DNA of 64,000 nucleotides from Micromonospora_G sp044901685. GTDB taxonomy: Bacteria; Actinomycetota; Actinomycetes; Mycobacteriales; Micromonosporaceae. The first letter of the stretch is position 1. Every line of letters starts with the position of its first letter. Where the stretch lies: the NCBI RefSeq assembly GCF_044901685.1, contig NZ_JBJDPS010000006.1, positions 186,001 to 250,000 on the forward strand. Reading direction: 5' to 3'. The position numbers were made by a program, and so were the translations under genes. Of the stretch, positions 8,520 through 17,446 are shown one piece after another. The notes below the pieces were generated by a model. It saw only the letters and a program-made list of their open reading frames with translations, made no database searches and was not told the DNA's origin.

Positions 8520-9500
8520 ATGCCTACGACCACGAGCGAAAGTCCCAACCCGAAGCCGCTCGATGTCCGCCGGGTCGCCGGCCACATCGGTGCTGAGGTA
8601 ACCGGGGTGGACCTGGCCGGCCCACTGGATGACGCCACGGTGGTGAAGCTCCGCAAGGCAATGTTGGCCCACAAGGTGCTGTTCTTCCGAGACCAGAGGC
8701 TGACTCATGCCCAGCACGTCGACTTGGGTCAGCGGTTTGGGCAGCTCACGCGGCGTTCCCGCACCCAAAGCAACGCTGCGTTGGATAGCTATCCGCAGAT
8801 CCTGACGATTTCGCCCCAGGTCGACGAGGAGCGGTACGGCCGGGACTACGAGGCTCACTACCGGACGCGGTGGGCAACGACGATCACGGGCTGGCATTCG
8901 GACATGACACATGCCGTCAACCCTCCGGCCGCCTCGATTCTGCGCGCGGAGGTGGCCCCGTCGGCGGGTGGGGACACTCAGTGGACGAACCTGGTCGCGG
9001 CCTACGAAGGGCTGTCGGTGCCGCTGCGTGCCTTCGTCGACTCCCTGCGGGCCGAGCACAGTTTCTTCGCCGGCTACCGAATGGTCGCTCACGACCCGAT
9101 CGATCGGGAAATCATCGACATGATCGACGGCGACCCGCTGGTCGCCGTCCACCCGGTGGTTCGGGTCCATCCTGAAACCGGCGAGCGGGCGCTCTTCGTC
9201 AATCCGTCGCGCACGGGCAGAATCCTCGGGCTGTCGCCCGCCGAAAGCGGGCACATCCTCGACCTGCTGTTCGCGCAGATCACGAGGCCGGAGTACACGG
9301 TCCGCTTCCGCTGGGAGGAGGGGTCGGTGGCGATGTGGGACAACCGGTCGACGGCTCACATCGCGGCAACGGACCTGGAGCCGGGGACGAGGCGAACGCT
9401 GCACCGCGTGACGATCGTCGGGGACAAGCCGGTCGGCCCCGACGGCTTCGTCTCCGAGTTGGTCAGCGGGAGGCCGTTCGGTACCGAGCCCGGCGCCTAG
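8520..9500 (+). CDS. TauD/TfdA-family Fe(II)/2-oxoglutarate dioxygenase 1
   Basis: 326 residues; ATG 8520 has GGAAGGAG 9 bp upstream, so the longer frame from 8367 is not used. It belongs to the TauD/AtsK type: VLFFRDQRLTHAQHVDLGQRFG near the N-terminus, the iron motif His126-x-Asp128 (GWHSDMTH), the distal His280 (STAHIAA) and a 2-oxoglutarate-binding Arg in GTRRTLHRV. The enzyme should hydroxylate, or oxidatively cleave, an unactivated C-H using O2 and 2-oxoglutarate. It is about two-thirds identical by eye to the second copy at 19354, so the two are duplicates flanking the NRPS. The likely role is beta-hydroxylation of a building block or of the peptide. It is the first gene of the plus-strand cluster. 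Confidence 0.92.
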   Translation: MPTTTSESPNPKPLDVRRVAGHIGAEVTGVDLAGPLDDATVVKLRKAMLAHKVLFFRDQRLTHAQHVDLGQRFGQLTRRSRTQSNAALDSYPQILTISPQVDEERYGRDYEAHYRTRWATTITGWHSDMTHAVNPPAASILRAEVAPSAGGDTQWTNLVAAYEGLSVPLRAFVDSLRAEHSFFAGYRMVAHDPIDREIIDMIDGDPLVAVHPVVRVHPETGERALFVNPSRTGRILGLSPAESGHILDLLFAQITRPEYTVRFRWEEGSVAMWDNRSTAHIAATDLEPGTRRTLHRVTIVGDKPVGPDGFVSELVSGRPFGTEPGA

Positions 9501-9681
9501 ACCTCGTCGTAGCGCCGAGGCGGCAGCAGCCCTGCACGCCGGTGGTTCTCGCCCCCACGCTCGGCACCCCAATCGAGCGATCCCCTGGGTGATCCGCCTC
9601 AGTACCCACGCGGCCACACAAGCCCGGTCCGCACTCCTCGTCCGTCCAGCAGTGCCGCCCAAGCGATCATGGAGGAAGACG

Positions 9682-10416
9682 ATGGTAAGCCCACCAACCG
9701 GCATGGCGCAGGTGCCCCATGCCGTGGTTGAGCGCTATCCCTTCGAGAACGGGTCACTCACCGACATCAACAACGCGTCGGCGCTATTCCCGCAGTACCC
9801 CATGTACCGCTCCTGTCTGCGTTGGCTCGACGAGTTCGTGGCGGCTCCGCATCCCGATATCAAACGGCCGGGCGACGTGTGCACGAGGCTCAGATACGCC
9901 ATGGACCGCAATCTCATCTGGCTCGTGACGATCCGTACCCACCGGTCGGACAGGGACGAGGCCGTGGAGAAGGGCCTGCACCTGCCGGCGCTGTTCCGCG
10001 AGATCTTCAATGAGCAGACGGACTTCCGTTCGGGAGCACTGCTGGCCATCTTTCCCGACGTTCAGCCGTCCGCGACGGCCGGCTTCATCGACGGCGGGCA
10101 CCGGGTGTTGCGGATGGAGTTCGTGAGGCGAGGTCTCATGCTCGGCGAGTTCCATCCGTCCAGCACCGTCGCCAGCGTCCGTAACCCCAACCTCCACGTC
10201 ATGCGCTCGCCCGCACCGATGTACGCCGTCAGGGCCATGACCCCACACGACCTGATGTTCCTTGATCGGCCGGAGACGCCACCAGCCGAACGGGTCCAGT
10301 ACCTACGGCACTTCCTGGAGCACCTCGGGGAACAGGTCAACCCCACGCTCCACGCTCGGGTCACCCGCAGCATCGCCGATGCCGAAACCAGCACGACCGG
10401 GAGGATCCCATGCTGA
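9682..10416 (+). CDS. DUF6875-like protein of NRPS clusters
   Basis: 244 residues from ATG 9682, preceded by GGAGGAAG. The region CLRWLDEFVAAPHPDIKRPGDVC, followed by LRYAMDRNLIWLVTIRT, matches my recollection of DUF6875, a family of unknown function that recurs inside actinobacterial NRPS clusters. The family usually has a CPF motif after the PGxV segment; here it reads VCTRLRY. There is no transmembrane segment or signal peptide. The last bases overlap the NRPS start (ATGCTGA), so translation is coupled to the NRPS and the two products are probably needed together. Function is unknown. A role in handling an aminoacyl or peptidyl intermediate is only a guess. Confidence 0.65.
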   Translation: MVSPPTGMAQVPHAVVERYPFENGSLTDINNASALFPQYPMYRSCLRWLDEFVAAPHPDIKRPGDVCTRLRYAMDRNLIWLVTIRTHRSDRDEAVEKGLHLPALFREIFNEQTDFRSGALLAIFPDVQPSATAGFIDGGHRVLRMEFVRRGLMLGEFHPSSTVASVRNPNLHVMRSPAPMYAVRAMTPHDLMFLDRPETPPAERVQYLRHFLEHLGEQVNPTLHARVTRSIADAETSTTGRIPC

Positions 10417-13400
10417 TCGACCTGGGCGGGCACCTCGGCAGCGCATGGCGGGCGATAGCAACGTCTCAGGCAGATCGTCCGGCGCTGCGGTACAAGGGCC
10501 GGACGACCACATACTCCGAGGTTGACGAGGCATCACGAGTGGTGGCCGCAGCACTGACGACGCCGCTCGCCGAGATGACCGGGCCGATGCCGCTGGTCGC
10601 CGTGGTGCTGGAGGCGTCGGTCGAGTTCGTCTGCACGGTGCTCGGCGTGGTGCGGTCCGGCGCTGCCTATCTGCCGCTCGACGTCGACATGCCCGACGAC
10701 TACCTGCTCGATGTGCTGCGGCAGGCTCAGCCGGCCGTGGTGGTAACCACGCCGGACCGCGCCGCGCGGCTCGGCACCTCCGGTGCACTGGTCGTCACCT
10801 ACGACACCCTGGCTTCCACGGACAGCTCCGAACCCGCCGACGCATCGCCGAGTGCGGATGATCCCGCGTACGTGATCTACACCTCCGGCTCGACTGGACG
10901 GCCGAAGGGCGTCGTGGTCAGCCACCGTGCGCTGCTGAACTCGACCGGGGCACGGACGCTGGCCTACGGGATCCCGGAGCGGGTGCCGCTGGTGCACTCC
11001 GTCGCGTTCGACCTGGCGTCCGGGGTGCTGTGGTGGACGTTGCTGTCGGGGGGCACGCTGGTGGTCGCTGACTCGCGGCTGCGCGACGTCGGAGCCACGC
11101 TGGCCCTGGTGCGAGACGAAGGCGTCACGCATCTGGTCTACGCGGCGTCGCTGTACGCCCCGTTCTTGCAGCGCGCCGCCGCTGCTCCGCCGACCGGGCT
11201 GGCTGCGGTGATGATCGGCAGTGAGCGGTGGAGTGAGGTTCTGATCGAGCGGCATGCCGAGTTGCTGCCCTCCGCGTCCTTGTACAACGAGTACGGGCCG
11301 ACCGAGGCGTGCGTGTGGTCGAGCTACGCGCACGTGTACGACGGGCAGACCGGCCGGCGGGCGCCGTTGACGCTCGGTCGGCCGATCATCAACACCGGTT
11401 ACCTCGTGCTGGACGACGCCGGCAATCCGGTCCGCTCGGGCGGTCGGGGCGAGTTGTGCATCACCGGCTCGAACCTCGCCCTGGGCTACCTGCATCAGCC
11501 CGAGTTGACCGCGCAGCGGTTTGTCCAGATCGACGGGCAGCGGGCCTACCGAACCGGTGACCTGGTCGAGGTGACCGACAGCGGTGAGTGCGTGTTCCTG
11601 GGCCGCATCGATCGGCAGGTCAAGGTGGGTGGTAACCGCGTCGAGGCCGGGCACGTCGAAACGGTCTTGATGTCCCATCCCGGGGTTGTCCAGGCGTACG
11701 TTCGCGCCGCCACGGTTGGACGCGGAGTCGTCCTCGTGGCGTACCTGGTCGCCGAGCCGGGCGGCGGCGACCGGGCGGGGTGGGACACCGCCGGTCTGGA
11801 CGCCTACCTGAGTGAGCGGCTGCCTGCCTACATGAAACCCTCGGCGTACGTGGTGGTGGACGAATTGCCGCGCACTCCGTCCGGGAAGGTCGATGAGTCG
11901 CGCCTGCCGGAGCCGGCCGCGCCGGCCAGTGACTCGGCGGATGAGGTGGCGAGCCCGTTGGAGGAGGTACTGGCCGTCGAGGTGGCCGACATCCTCGGCC
12001 GTTCCGCAGTCGGCGTGCTGACGCCGTTGACGCAGGTAGGAGCGAACTCCCTGGCGTTCGTCCAGGTCGCGGCGGTGATCTCGCGCCGGTACGGCGTCGA
12101 GGTGCCGATCAGCGCGCTGTTCGAGGACCCCACCGTTCGGGCGATTGCGGCCCACATCCAGGTCGCGGTCCCCGGGAGTCGGCCACCGCTGGTCGCCGCG
12201 CCGCAATGCCACGGTCCGGCGCTCTTGAGCGCCCAGCAACAGCAGATCTGGGTGTTGCACCAGCTCGCACCGCGCAGCTTGGCCTACAACGCGCAGTGCT
12301 CCCTGCGGCTGACCGGCCCGTTGGACGTGCCGGCGCTGGAAGCGGCTCTGTCCTACATCGTGGCGCGGCACGAGATCCTGCGCACGACCTTCCACGACGG
12401 CCCGGACGGGCCGGTCCAGGTGATCCACGAGCCGTGGCCAGTCCGCGTCGATGTCGTCGACCTGACGCACGTCGGTGAGGCGCTGGGCGCCGCGGCTATG
12501 GCTGCCGAGGTGGATCGGCAGACCCGGCGCCGGTTCGATGTCGGCGCGCTGCCGCTGGTGCGCTGGCACCTGTACCGGTTGTCGCCGACGTCGTTCAGCC
12601 TGTTACAGGTCGAGCATCACTTCGTGCACGACGGCTGGTCGGCGGTGTTGTGGCTGCGGGAGATCCGGGACGTCTACCGTGCCGTTGTCGAGGGCAGGCA
12701 GCCCGACCTTGCGCCGCTGGCCGTGCAGTACCGGGACTACGCCCGCTGGTACCAGGAGTGGGCCACGACGGAGGACTTCGCGGAGCAGGGCCGGTTCTGG
12801 CAGCGCACGCTCGATGGCTGCCCGGCTCAGGGTGTGACGTTCCAACCGGATCATCCCCGGCCACAGCGGCGGGCCTTTCGCGGCGGCTGCCTGCGTGCCG
12901 AGATACCCGCGGCGACCGTCGCCGGCGTGGATGCCCTCTGCGCGTCGAATCGGGTTAGCCGGTTCGCGGTGTTCTTGACCGCATTCGCGTCCCTCGTGTG
13001 GCGGCACACCGGCGAGGACGACGTGGTTGTCGGCTCGGCGCTGTCCAACCGGCGCCTGCCGAACACGGCACCGATGATGGGCATGTTCGTCAACGCGCTG
13101 CCGCTGCGGCTGTCCATCGCTGGGGACCGGACCGTGTCGCAGGTGGTCGCGGACACGATGCAGACGATCTTGCAGGCGCAGGACCGCCAGGAGTTCCCGC
13201 TGGTCGAGATCGTCCGGCGGCTGGGGCTGCCGCGGGATGCATCCCGCAATCCGCTGTTCTCGCTGATGTTCGCCTTCCACGACAGCCCTCGACCCCGGTT
13301 CGAGGTCGGCGACCTGCGCGGTGAACTCGTCATCGAGCACAACGGGTCGGCAAAGAATGATCTCAATGTTGTGTGTGTGCCGCATCCGCCCGTGGCCGGG

Positions 13401-16400
13401 TCCGACCTGTCGCACGACGGGGTGCAGGTGCTGTGGGAATACGACGAGGATCTGTTCGATCGGGCCACCGGGCAGGCCCTGCTGACGAACTTCAGCCACG
13501 TTCTCGACGTGTTGATCGAGGGCTGGAATCAGCGGATTGACGCGCTGGACCTGCTCGGCGCCGATCAGACCGCCACCATTCTGCGCGCCGGGACCGGCCC
13601 GCAGGTCGCGGTGGTGCACCCCACGCTGCACGGCGGGGCCGACGCGAGTATCGCCCGACAGCCCGACGCCACGGCGGTGGTGCAGGGCGACCGGCAGGTC
13701 ACATACCAGGGCCTCGACCAGCTCTCCGCGCACCTGGAGCAACAGCTCGTCCAACATGGGGTGGGCGTGGGGGCGATCGTGGCGATCGCCGTACCGAGAT
13801 CGCCGGAGTTGGTCGCCGCGTGCCTGGCCGTCCTGCGCCGAGGCGGGGTGTACCTGTGCCTTGACGATCAACAGCCGCCCGCCCGCGTGGACCTGCTCGT
13901 CGCCGACGCCCAACCCGTCGCGCTGGTCTGCACGGCGGCCACGGCCGCCGGTCTACGGCGGCTCGACGTGCCTCTCATCGTGGTTGACCGGCCGGACGTC
14001 GGACACGTCTCGGCACCCGTCCGGCCGCAGGTCGAGTCCGTCTCGGCGGCGTACCTCGTCTACACCTCCGGCTCGACTGGCACCCCGAAAGCGGTCCTGG
14101 CCACCCATGGCAACGCCGCCGCCGCGATCCAGGCCCGCGCGGCGTTAGTCGGCGCTGCGGCACCGCGCACCCTGGTTACCCTGCCACCGATCTTCGACGT
14201 GGCCACCTCGGTAATCTTCTGGACCCTCACGCTCGGCGGCACGGTGGTGTTCCCGCCGGCCGAGGACGACACCCGCGACCCCGACGCGCTCCGGCACCTG
14301 GTCGAGCAGCACGCGGTCACCCACCTCAACGTGGTGCCCTCGTTCTACCGGCACCTCGTCGGCGGCCCCGTTGGGTGGGGGAGGTCGCTGCGTCTCGTCG
14401 CGGTCGGCGGCGAGCCCTGCCCGCGGGATCTGGTAATCGGGCACGCCACCCACCTGCCACATGCAGTCCTGCTCAACGAGTACGGACCCACCGAAACCAC
14501 CGTCTTCAGCTCCGCGGCACGTCTGTATGACCCGCAGACGCAGTCGACCGTCAGCCGAGTCAGCGTCGGGCGCCCGGTCGCGAACGCGAGCATGTTCGTG
14601 CTCGACCCGCAGCGCAGGCTCGCACCCATCGGCGCCGCTGGCGAGCTACACATCGGCGGCGCTGGAGTGGCCGCCGGGTACCACCAGCGCCCCGGCCCGA
14701 CGCTGGATCGGTTCGTGATCACCGAGGGCGGGCTGCTCGCCGGGACGCGGCTGTACCGTACCGGGGACCGGGCCCGGCTGAACCAGCGCGGCGAGTTCGA
14801 GATTCTTGGTCGCCTGGACGAACAGGTCAAGCTCCGCGGGTATCGCATCGAACTCGGGGAGGTACGCCGCTGCCTCACCCGACACCCGCAGGTTGACGAC
14901 GCGTTCGTCCTCCTCCAGCAGCCCAGCGACGGGCCCGGCCGGCTGCTGGCCTACATCGCCTCCGACCAGCCGGCCGACCACCTGGTGACACAGCTGCGCG
15001 GCTGGGTCAACGACCGGCTGCCGAGCTACATGATGCCCGCCTCCTACACCGTGCTGCCCGAGCTTCCGCGGACCTCGACCGGAAAGGTCGATCCGAGCCG
15101 GCTCCCCGCACCCCACGAGCACGCCGAGACGGCACCACCCGGGCGGACAGCCACCGAACGGGAAGACCGGCTGATCACCCTCGTGCGGGACGTGCTCGGT
15201 ACCTCGGCGAGCCCCGGCGACGACTTCTTCGCCCTCGGCGGCGACTCACTTCAGGCCATCCGTCTGGCCAACCGGGCCCGCACGCACGGCATGCACCTCA
15301 CCGCCGCTCAGGTGCTCCAGGCCCGCACCGTCGAAGCCATGGCAGCGCTAATGGTCAGCACTGCGGGGGGCGCGACGGCGGTACGCCGACCGCCGGGAAC
15401 GGGGATCGCCCTCACCCCGATCCAAGGCTGGTTTTTCGCCCAGCGGTTCGCCAACCCGCACCATTTCAACCAGGCCAGGCTCTACCAGATCGCTCCGGAC
15501 ACCCCGCAGCCGACGCTGCTGGAGGCTCTGGTCTGGACCATCGCACGCCACGACGCCTTCCGCACCCGGTTCCGCCGCGACGGCCACACCTGGCTGGCGT
15601 TCCTCGAAGACAACCCGGTACGGATCGAACAGCGGGTGCTGTCCGGTCCCGCCGAACAAGTCCTCCCGCAAGAACTCAACGAGCTGCAACGGTCCCTCAA
15701 TATCGAGGACGGTCCGCTGTTCCGGATCGTGGTGTTCAGCAGGCCGGGCATCCCGCAGCGATGGTTGTACCTGGTAGCCCACCACCTGATCATCGACGCG
15801 GTGTCCTGGGCCATCCTCGGCGAGGACATCGAATCGGCGTGCCGGCGGCTGGCCCTCGGCGAACCGCTGCCCGACCAGCCCGCACCGGGTCTCCCCGAGC
15901 TGTCCCCGCCGGGTGCGCCCAGCGACACGGAACTCGGCTACTGGCGGGGCCTGCTCGACCAGCCCAAGCCCACCTTCGAAACCGGTCGGCTCGCCGAACC
16001 CGCACCGGTAGGACATCTGCGGCACACCGCCCGGAGGCTGACCCCGCACGCGACCCGTCACCTCCTTCGCGACGTGCCGCGCCTGTACTCCTCTACCACC
16101 GAGCCGATCCTGCTCGCCGCGCTCGCCCGAGCGCTCGCGCCGCTATCAGATCGGCCGGGTCTGTACACCTTCGTCGAAGGGCACGGTCGAGACGGCGATC
16201 CCCCAGCCGATGGCGTCGTCGGCTGGCTCACCAACCTGTACCCGATCCTGCTGTCGCCGCCGCAGGGCGACGGTCTGCTCGACTGGGCCGCCGCGTTCGG
16301 CCAACAGCTGGCGCACGTGCCCGTGGGCGGGGCCACGTTCGGGCGGGCCCGCTACCTCGAACCCGACAGCTCCTTGGGCACGCTGGTCAGCAAGCTCGAC

Positions 16401-17444
16401 CTGCCGAAAGTCACCGTCAACTACCTCGGGCAGACGGCAACCGTCGACGGGCGTGCCGCGCTGCGTTCCTCCCCGCTCGATACGAGCCAGGCCATCAGTC
16501 CGGGCAACGTCCTGCCCACGCCGCTGCACGTCACCTTCGCGGTCGATCGAGGAACGCTTCAGGCACGGTTCAGCTACGACGAGGGCGTGTGGGCCGACGC
16601 CATCGAATCCGTCGCCGACCGTTTCGTCGCCTCCCTCGAACACACCGCCCGAGCCGTACCGCTGACCGACCGGTGGCACGAGGCCGCCGCCCAACCGCAC
16701 TGGCTGGTACACCCGGTCGGCGGCTCCGTCGACTGGTACGCCCCGCTTGCCCGCGCGCTGGCGCCGGAGCAGAGCTGCTACGGCCTGCCGTACGACCGCG
16801 ACGACAACGCCCCCGACATCCCCATGCTGGCGGCGGCATACCTCGACCGGATCCGCTCGGTGCAACCGGCCGGCCCATACCGGCTGACCGGATGGTCGTT
16901 CGGAGCCGTGATCGCCTACGAGATCGCCCGCCGGCTGGAGCAGGATGGCCAGAGCACACGGCTGACGCTGTTGGACCCCGTCGTGCCGTTCGACCGCACT
17001 GGTGACGCCGCCGCGCTGGTAGCGCAGGTGAGCAGACTCGCCCCTCACCTCGACCACGCGACGCTGGTGACCGCCGTCGACACGACCAGGAACCTGCCGC
17101 CGCTGGCGCGGGCTCAGGTGCTGGCCGAACAGCTCGGCCTGACCGGTCCAGAGCCGGAGCACGCGCTCGCCCAACAGCGGCTGGACATCATCGTGCGCAA
17201 CCACGCCGCGCTGACCGCCTGGCGGCCGGAGGGATCAGTGCAGAACCTCCTGTTGATCCTGTCCGCCGAGACAGCTGCCCGCCAGATGGAGGACCTCGCC
17301 GACTGGCAGGACCTGGCCAGGATGTGCGTCGGCGTCGAAGTCGTGCCCGGTGACCACCAGACGATGCTCACCGGCCCCGGGCTCAAGGAGATCGAGGAGC
17401 ACCTGCGCGCTCCGTTGCAGGATCCGCACGGCGAGGGGCGGTAG
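10410..17444 (+). CDS. Two-module nonribosomal peptide synthetase (A-T-C-A-T-E-TE)
   Basis: 2344 residues. Domains: A1 (~1-505; YTSGSTGRPKG at ~156, YRTGDL ~380, SGKVDESRL ~494); T1 (Ser in VGANSLAF ~546); C (~603-1050; HHFVHDGWS ~736, the HHxxxDG condensation motif of LCL type); A2 (~1065-1565; YTSGSTGTPKA ~1216, STGKVDPSRL ~1557); T2 (LGGDSLQA ~1611); E (~1665-2085; HHLIIDAVSW ~1792, typical of epimerisation domains); TE (~2094-2344; GWSFG nucleophile ~2161, candidate His in PGDHQTM ~2313). It starts without a C domain, so A1 is a loading module. The product should be a dipeptide with a D-configured second residue, released by the thioesterase. My hand-read specificity residues are D-L-G-V-V-I-E-V-W (A1) and D-V-S-N-V-V-E-V-F (A2), which match no code I know. 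No MbtH gene is nearby. Confidence 0.96.
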   Translation: MLIDLGGHLGSAWRAIATSQADRPALRYKGRTTTYSEVDEASRVVAAALTTPLAEMTGPMPLVAVVLEASVEFVCTVLGVVRSGAAYLPLDVDMPDDYLLDVLRQAQPAVVVTTPDRAARLGTSGALVVTYDTLASTDSSEPADASPSADDPAYVIYTSGSTGRPKGVVVSHRALLNSTGARTLAYGIPERVPLVHSVAFDLASGVLWWTLLSGGTLVVADSRLRDVGATLALVRDEGVTHLVYAASLYAPFLQRAAAAPPTGLAAVMIGSERWSEVLIERHAELLPSASLYNEYGPTEACVWSSYAHVYDGQTGRRAPLTLGRPIINTGYLVLDDAGNPVRSGGRGELCITGSNLALGYLHQPELTAQRFVQIDGQRAYRTGDLVEVTDSGECVFLGRIDRQVKVGGNRVEAGHVETVLMSHPGVVQAYVRAATVGRGVVLVAYLVAEPGGGDRAGWDTAGLDAYLSERLPAYMKPSAYVVVDELPRTPSGKVDESRLPEPAAPASDSADEVASPLEEVLAVEVADILGRSAVGVLTPLTQVGANSLAFVQVAAVISRRYGVEVPISALFEDPTVRAIAAHIQVAVPGSRPPLVAAPQCHGPALLSAQQQQIWVLHQLAPRSLAYNAQCSLRLTGPLDVPALEAALSYIVARHEILRTTFHDGPDGPVQVIHEPWPVRVDVVDLTHVGEALGAAAMAAEVDRQTRRRFDVGALPLVRWHLYRLSPTSFSLLQVEHHFVHDGWSAVLWLREIRDVYRAVVEGRQPDLAPLAVQYRDYARWYQEWATTEDFAEQGRFWQRTLDGCPAQGVTFQPDHPRPQRRAFRGGCLRAEIPAATVAGVDALCASNRVSRFAVFLTAFASLVWRHTGEDDVVVGSALSNRRLPNTAPMMGMFVNALPLRLSIAGDRTVSQVVADTMQTILQAQDRQEFPLVEIVRRLGLPRDASRNPLFSLMFAFHDSPRPRFEVGDLRGELVIEHNGSAKNDLNVVCVPHPPVAGSDLSHDGVQVLWEYDEDLFDRATGQALLTNFSHVLDVLIEGWNQRIDALDLLGADQTATILRAGTGPQVAVVHPTLHGGADASIARQPDATAVVQGDRQVTYQGLDQLSAHLEQQLVQHGVGVGAIVAIAVPRSPELVAACLAVLRRGGVYLCLDDQQPPARVDLLVADAQPVALVCTAATAAGLRRLDVPLIVVDRPDVGHVSAPVRPQVESVSAAYLVYTSGSTGTPKAVLATHGNAAAAIQARAALVGAAAPRTLVTLPPIFDVATSVIFWTLTLGGTVVFPPAEDDTRDPDALRHLVEQHAVTHLNVVPSFYRHLVGGPVGWGRSLRLVAVGGEPCPRDLVIGHATHLPHAVLLNEYGPTETTVFSSAARLYDPQTQSTVSRVSVGRPVANASMFVLDPQRRLAPIGAAGELHIGGAGVAAGYHQRPGPTLDRFVITEGGLLAGTRLYRTGDRARLNQRGEFEILGRLDEQVKLRGYRIELGEVRRCLTRHPQVDDAFVLLQQPSDGPGRLLAYIASDQPADHLVTQLRGWVNDRLPSYMMPASYTVLPELPRTSTGKVDPSRLPAPHEHAETAPPGRTATEREDRLITLVRDVLGTSASPGDDFFALGGDSLQAIRLANRARTHGMHLTAAQVLQARTVEAMAALMVSTAGGATAVRRPPGTGIALTPIQGWFFAQRFANPHHFNQARLYQIAPDTPQPTLLEALVWTIARHDAFRTRFRRDGHTWLAFLEDNPVRIEQRVLSGPAEQVLPQELNELQRSLNIEDGPLFRIVVFSRPGIPQRWLYLVAHHLIIDAVSWAILGEDIESACRRLALGEPLPDQPAPGLPELSPPGAPSDTELGYWRGLLDQPKPTFETGRLAEPAPVGHLRHTARRLTPHATRHLLRDVPRLYSSTTEPILLAALARALAPLSDRPGLYTFVEGHGRDGDPPADGVVGWLTNLYPILLSPPQGDGLLDWAAAFGQQLAHVPVGGATFGRARYLEPDSSLGTLVSKLDLPKVTVNYLGQTATVDGRAALRSSPLDTSQAISPGNVLPTPLHVTFAVDRGTLQARFSYDEGVWADAIESVADRFVASLEHTARAVPLTDRWHEAAAQPHWLVHPVGGSVDWYAPLARALAPEQSCYGLPYDRDDNAPDIPMLAAAYLDRIRSVQPAGPYRLTGWSFGAVIAYEIARRLEQDGQSTRLTLLDPVVPFDRTGDAAALVAQVSRLAPHLDHATLVTAVDTTRNLPPLARAQVLAEQLGLTGPEPEHALAQQRLDIIVRNHAALTAWRPEGSVQNLLLILSAETAARQMEDLADWQDLARMCVGVEVVPGDHQTMLTGPGLKEIEEHLRAPLQDPHGEGR

Positions 17445-17446
17445 GC

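Noticed and set aside
8289..9704. 471-codon minus-strand frame
   Set aside because: Antisense to dioxygenase 1, which has all catalytic residues on the plus strand.
10533..12569. 678-codon open frame antisense to the NRPS
   Set aside because: It mirrors the NRPS A1/T1/C domains; the composition is Arg/Gln/Pro-rich and no family fits. High-GC DNA creates such frames.
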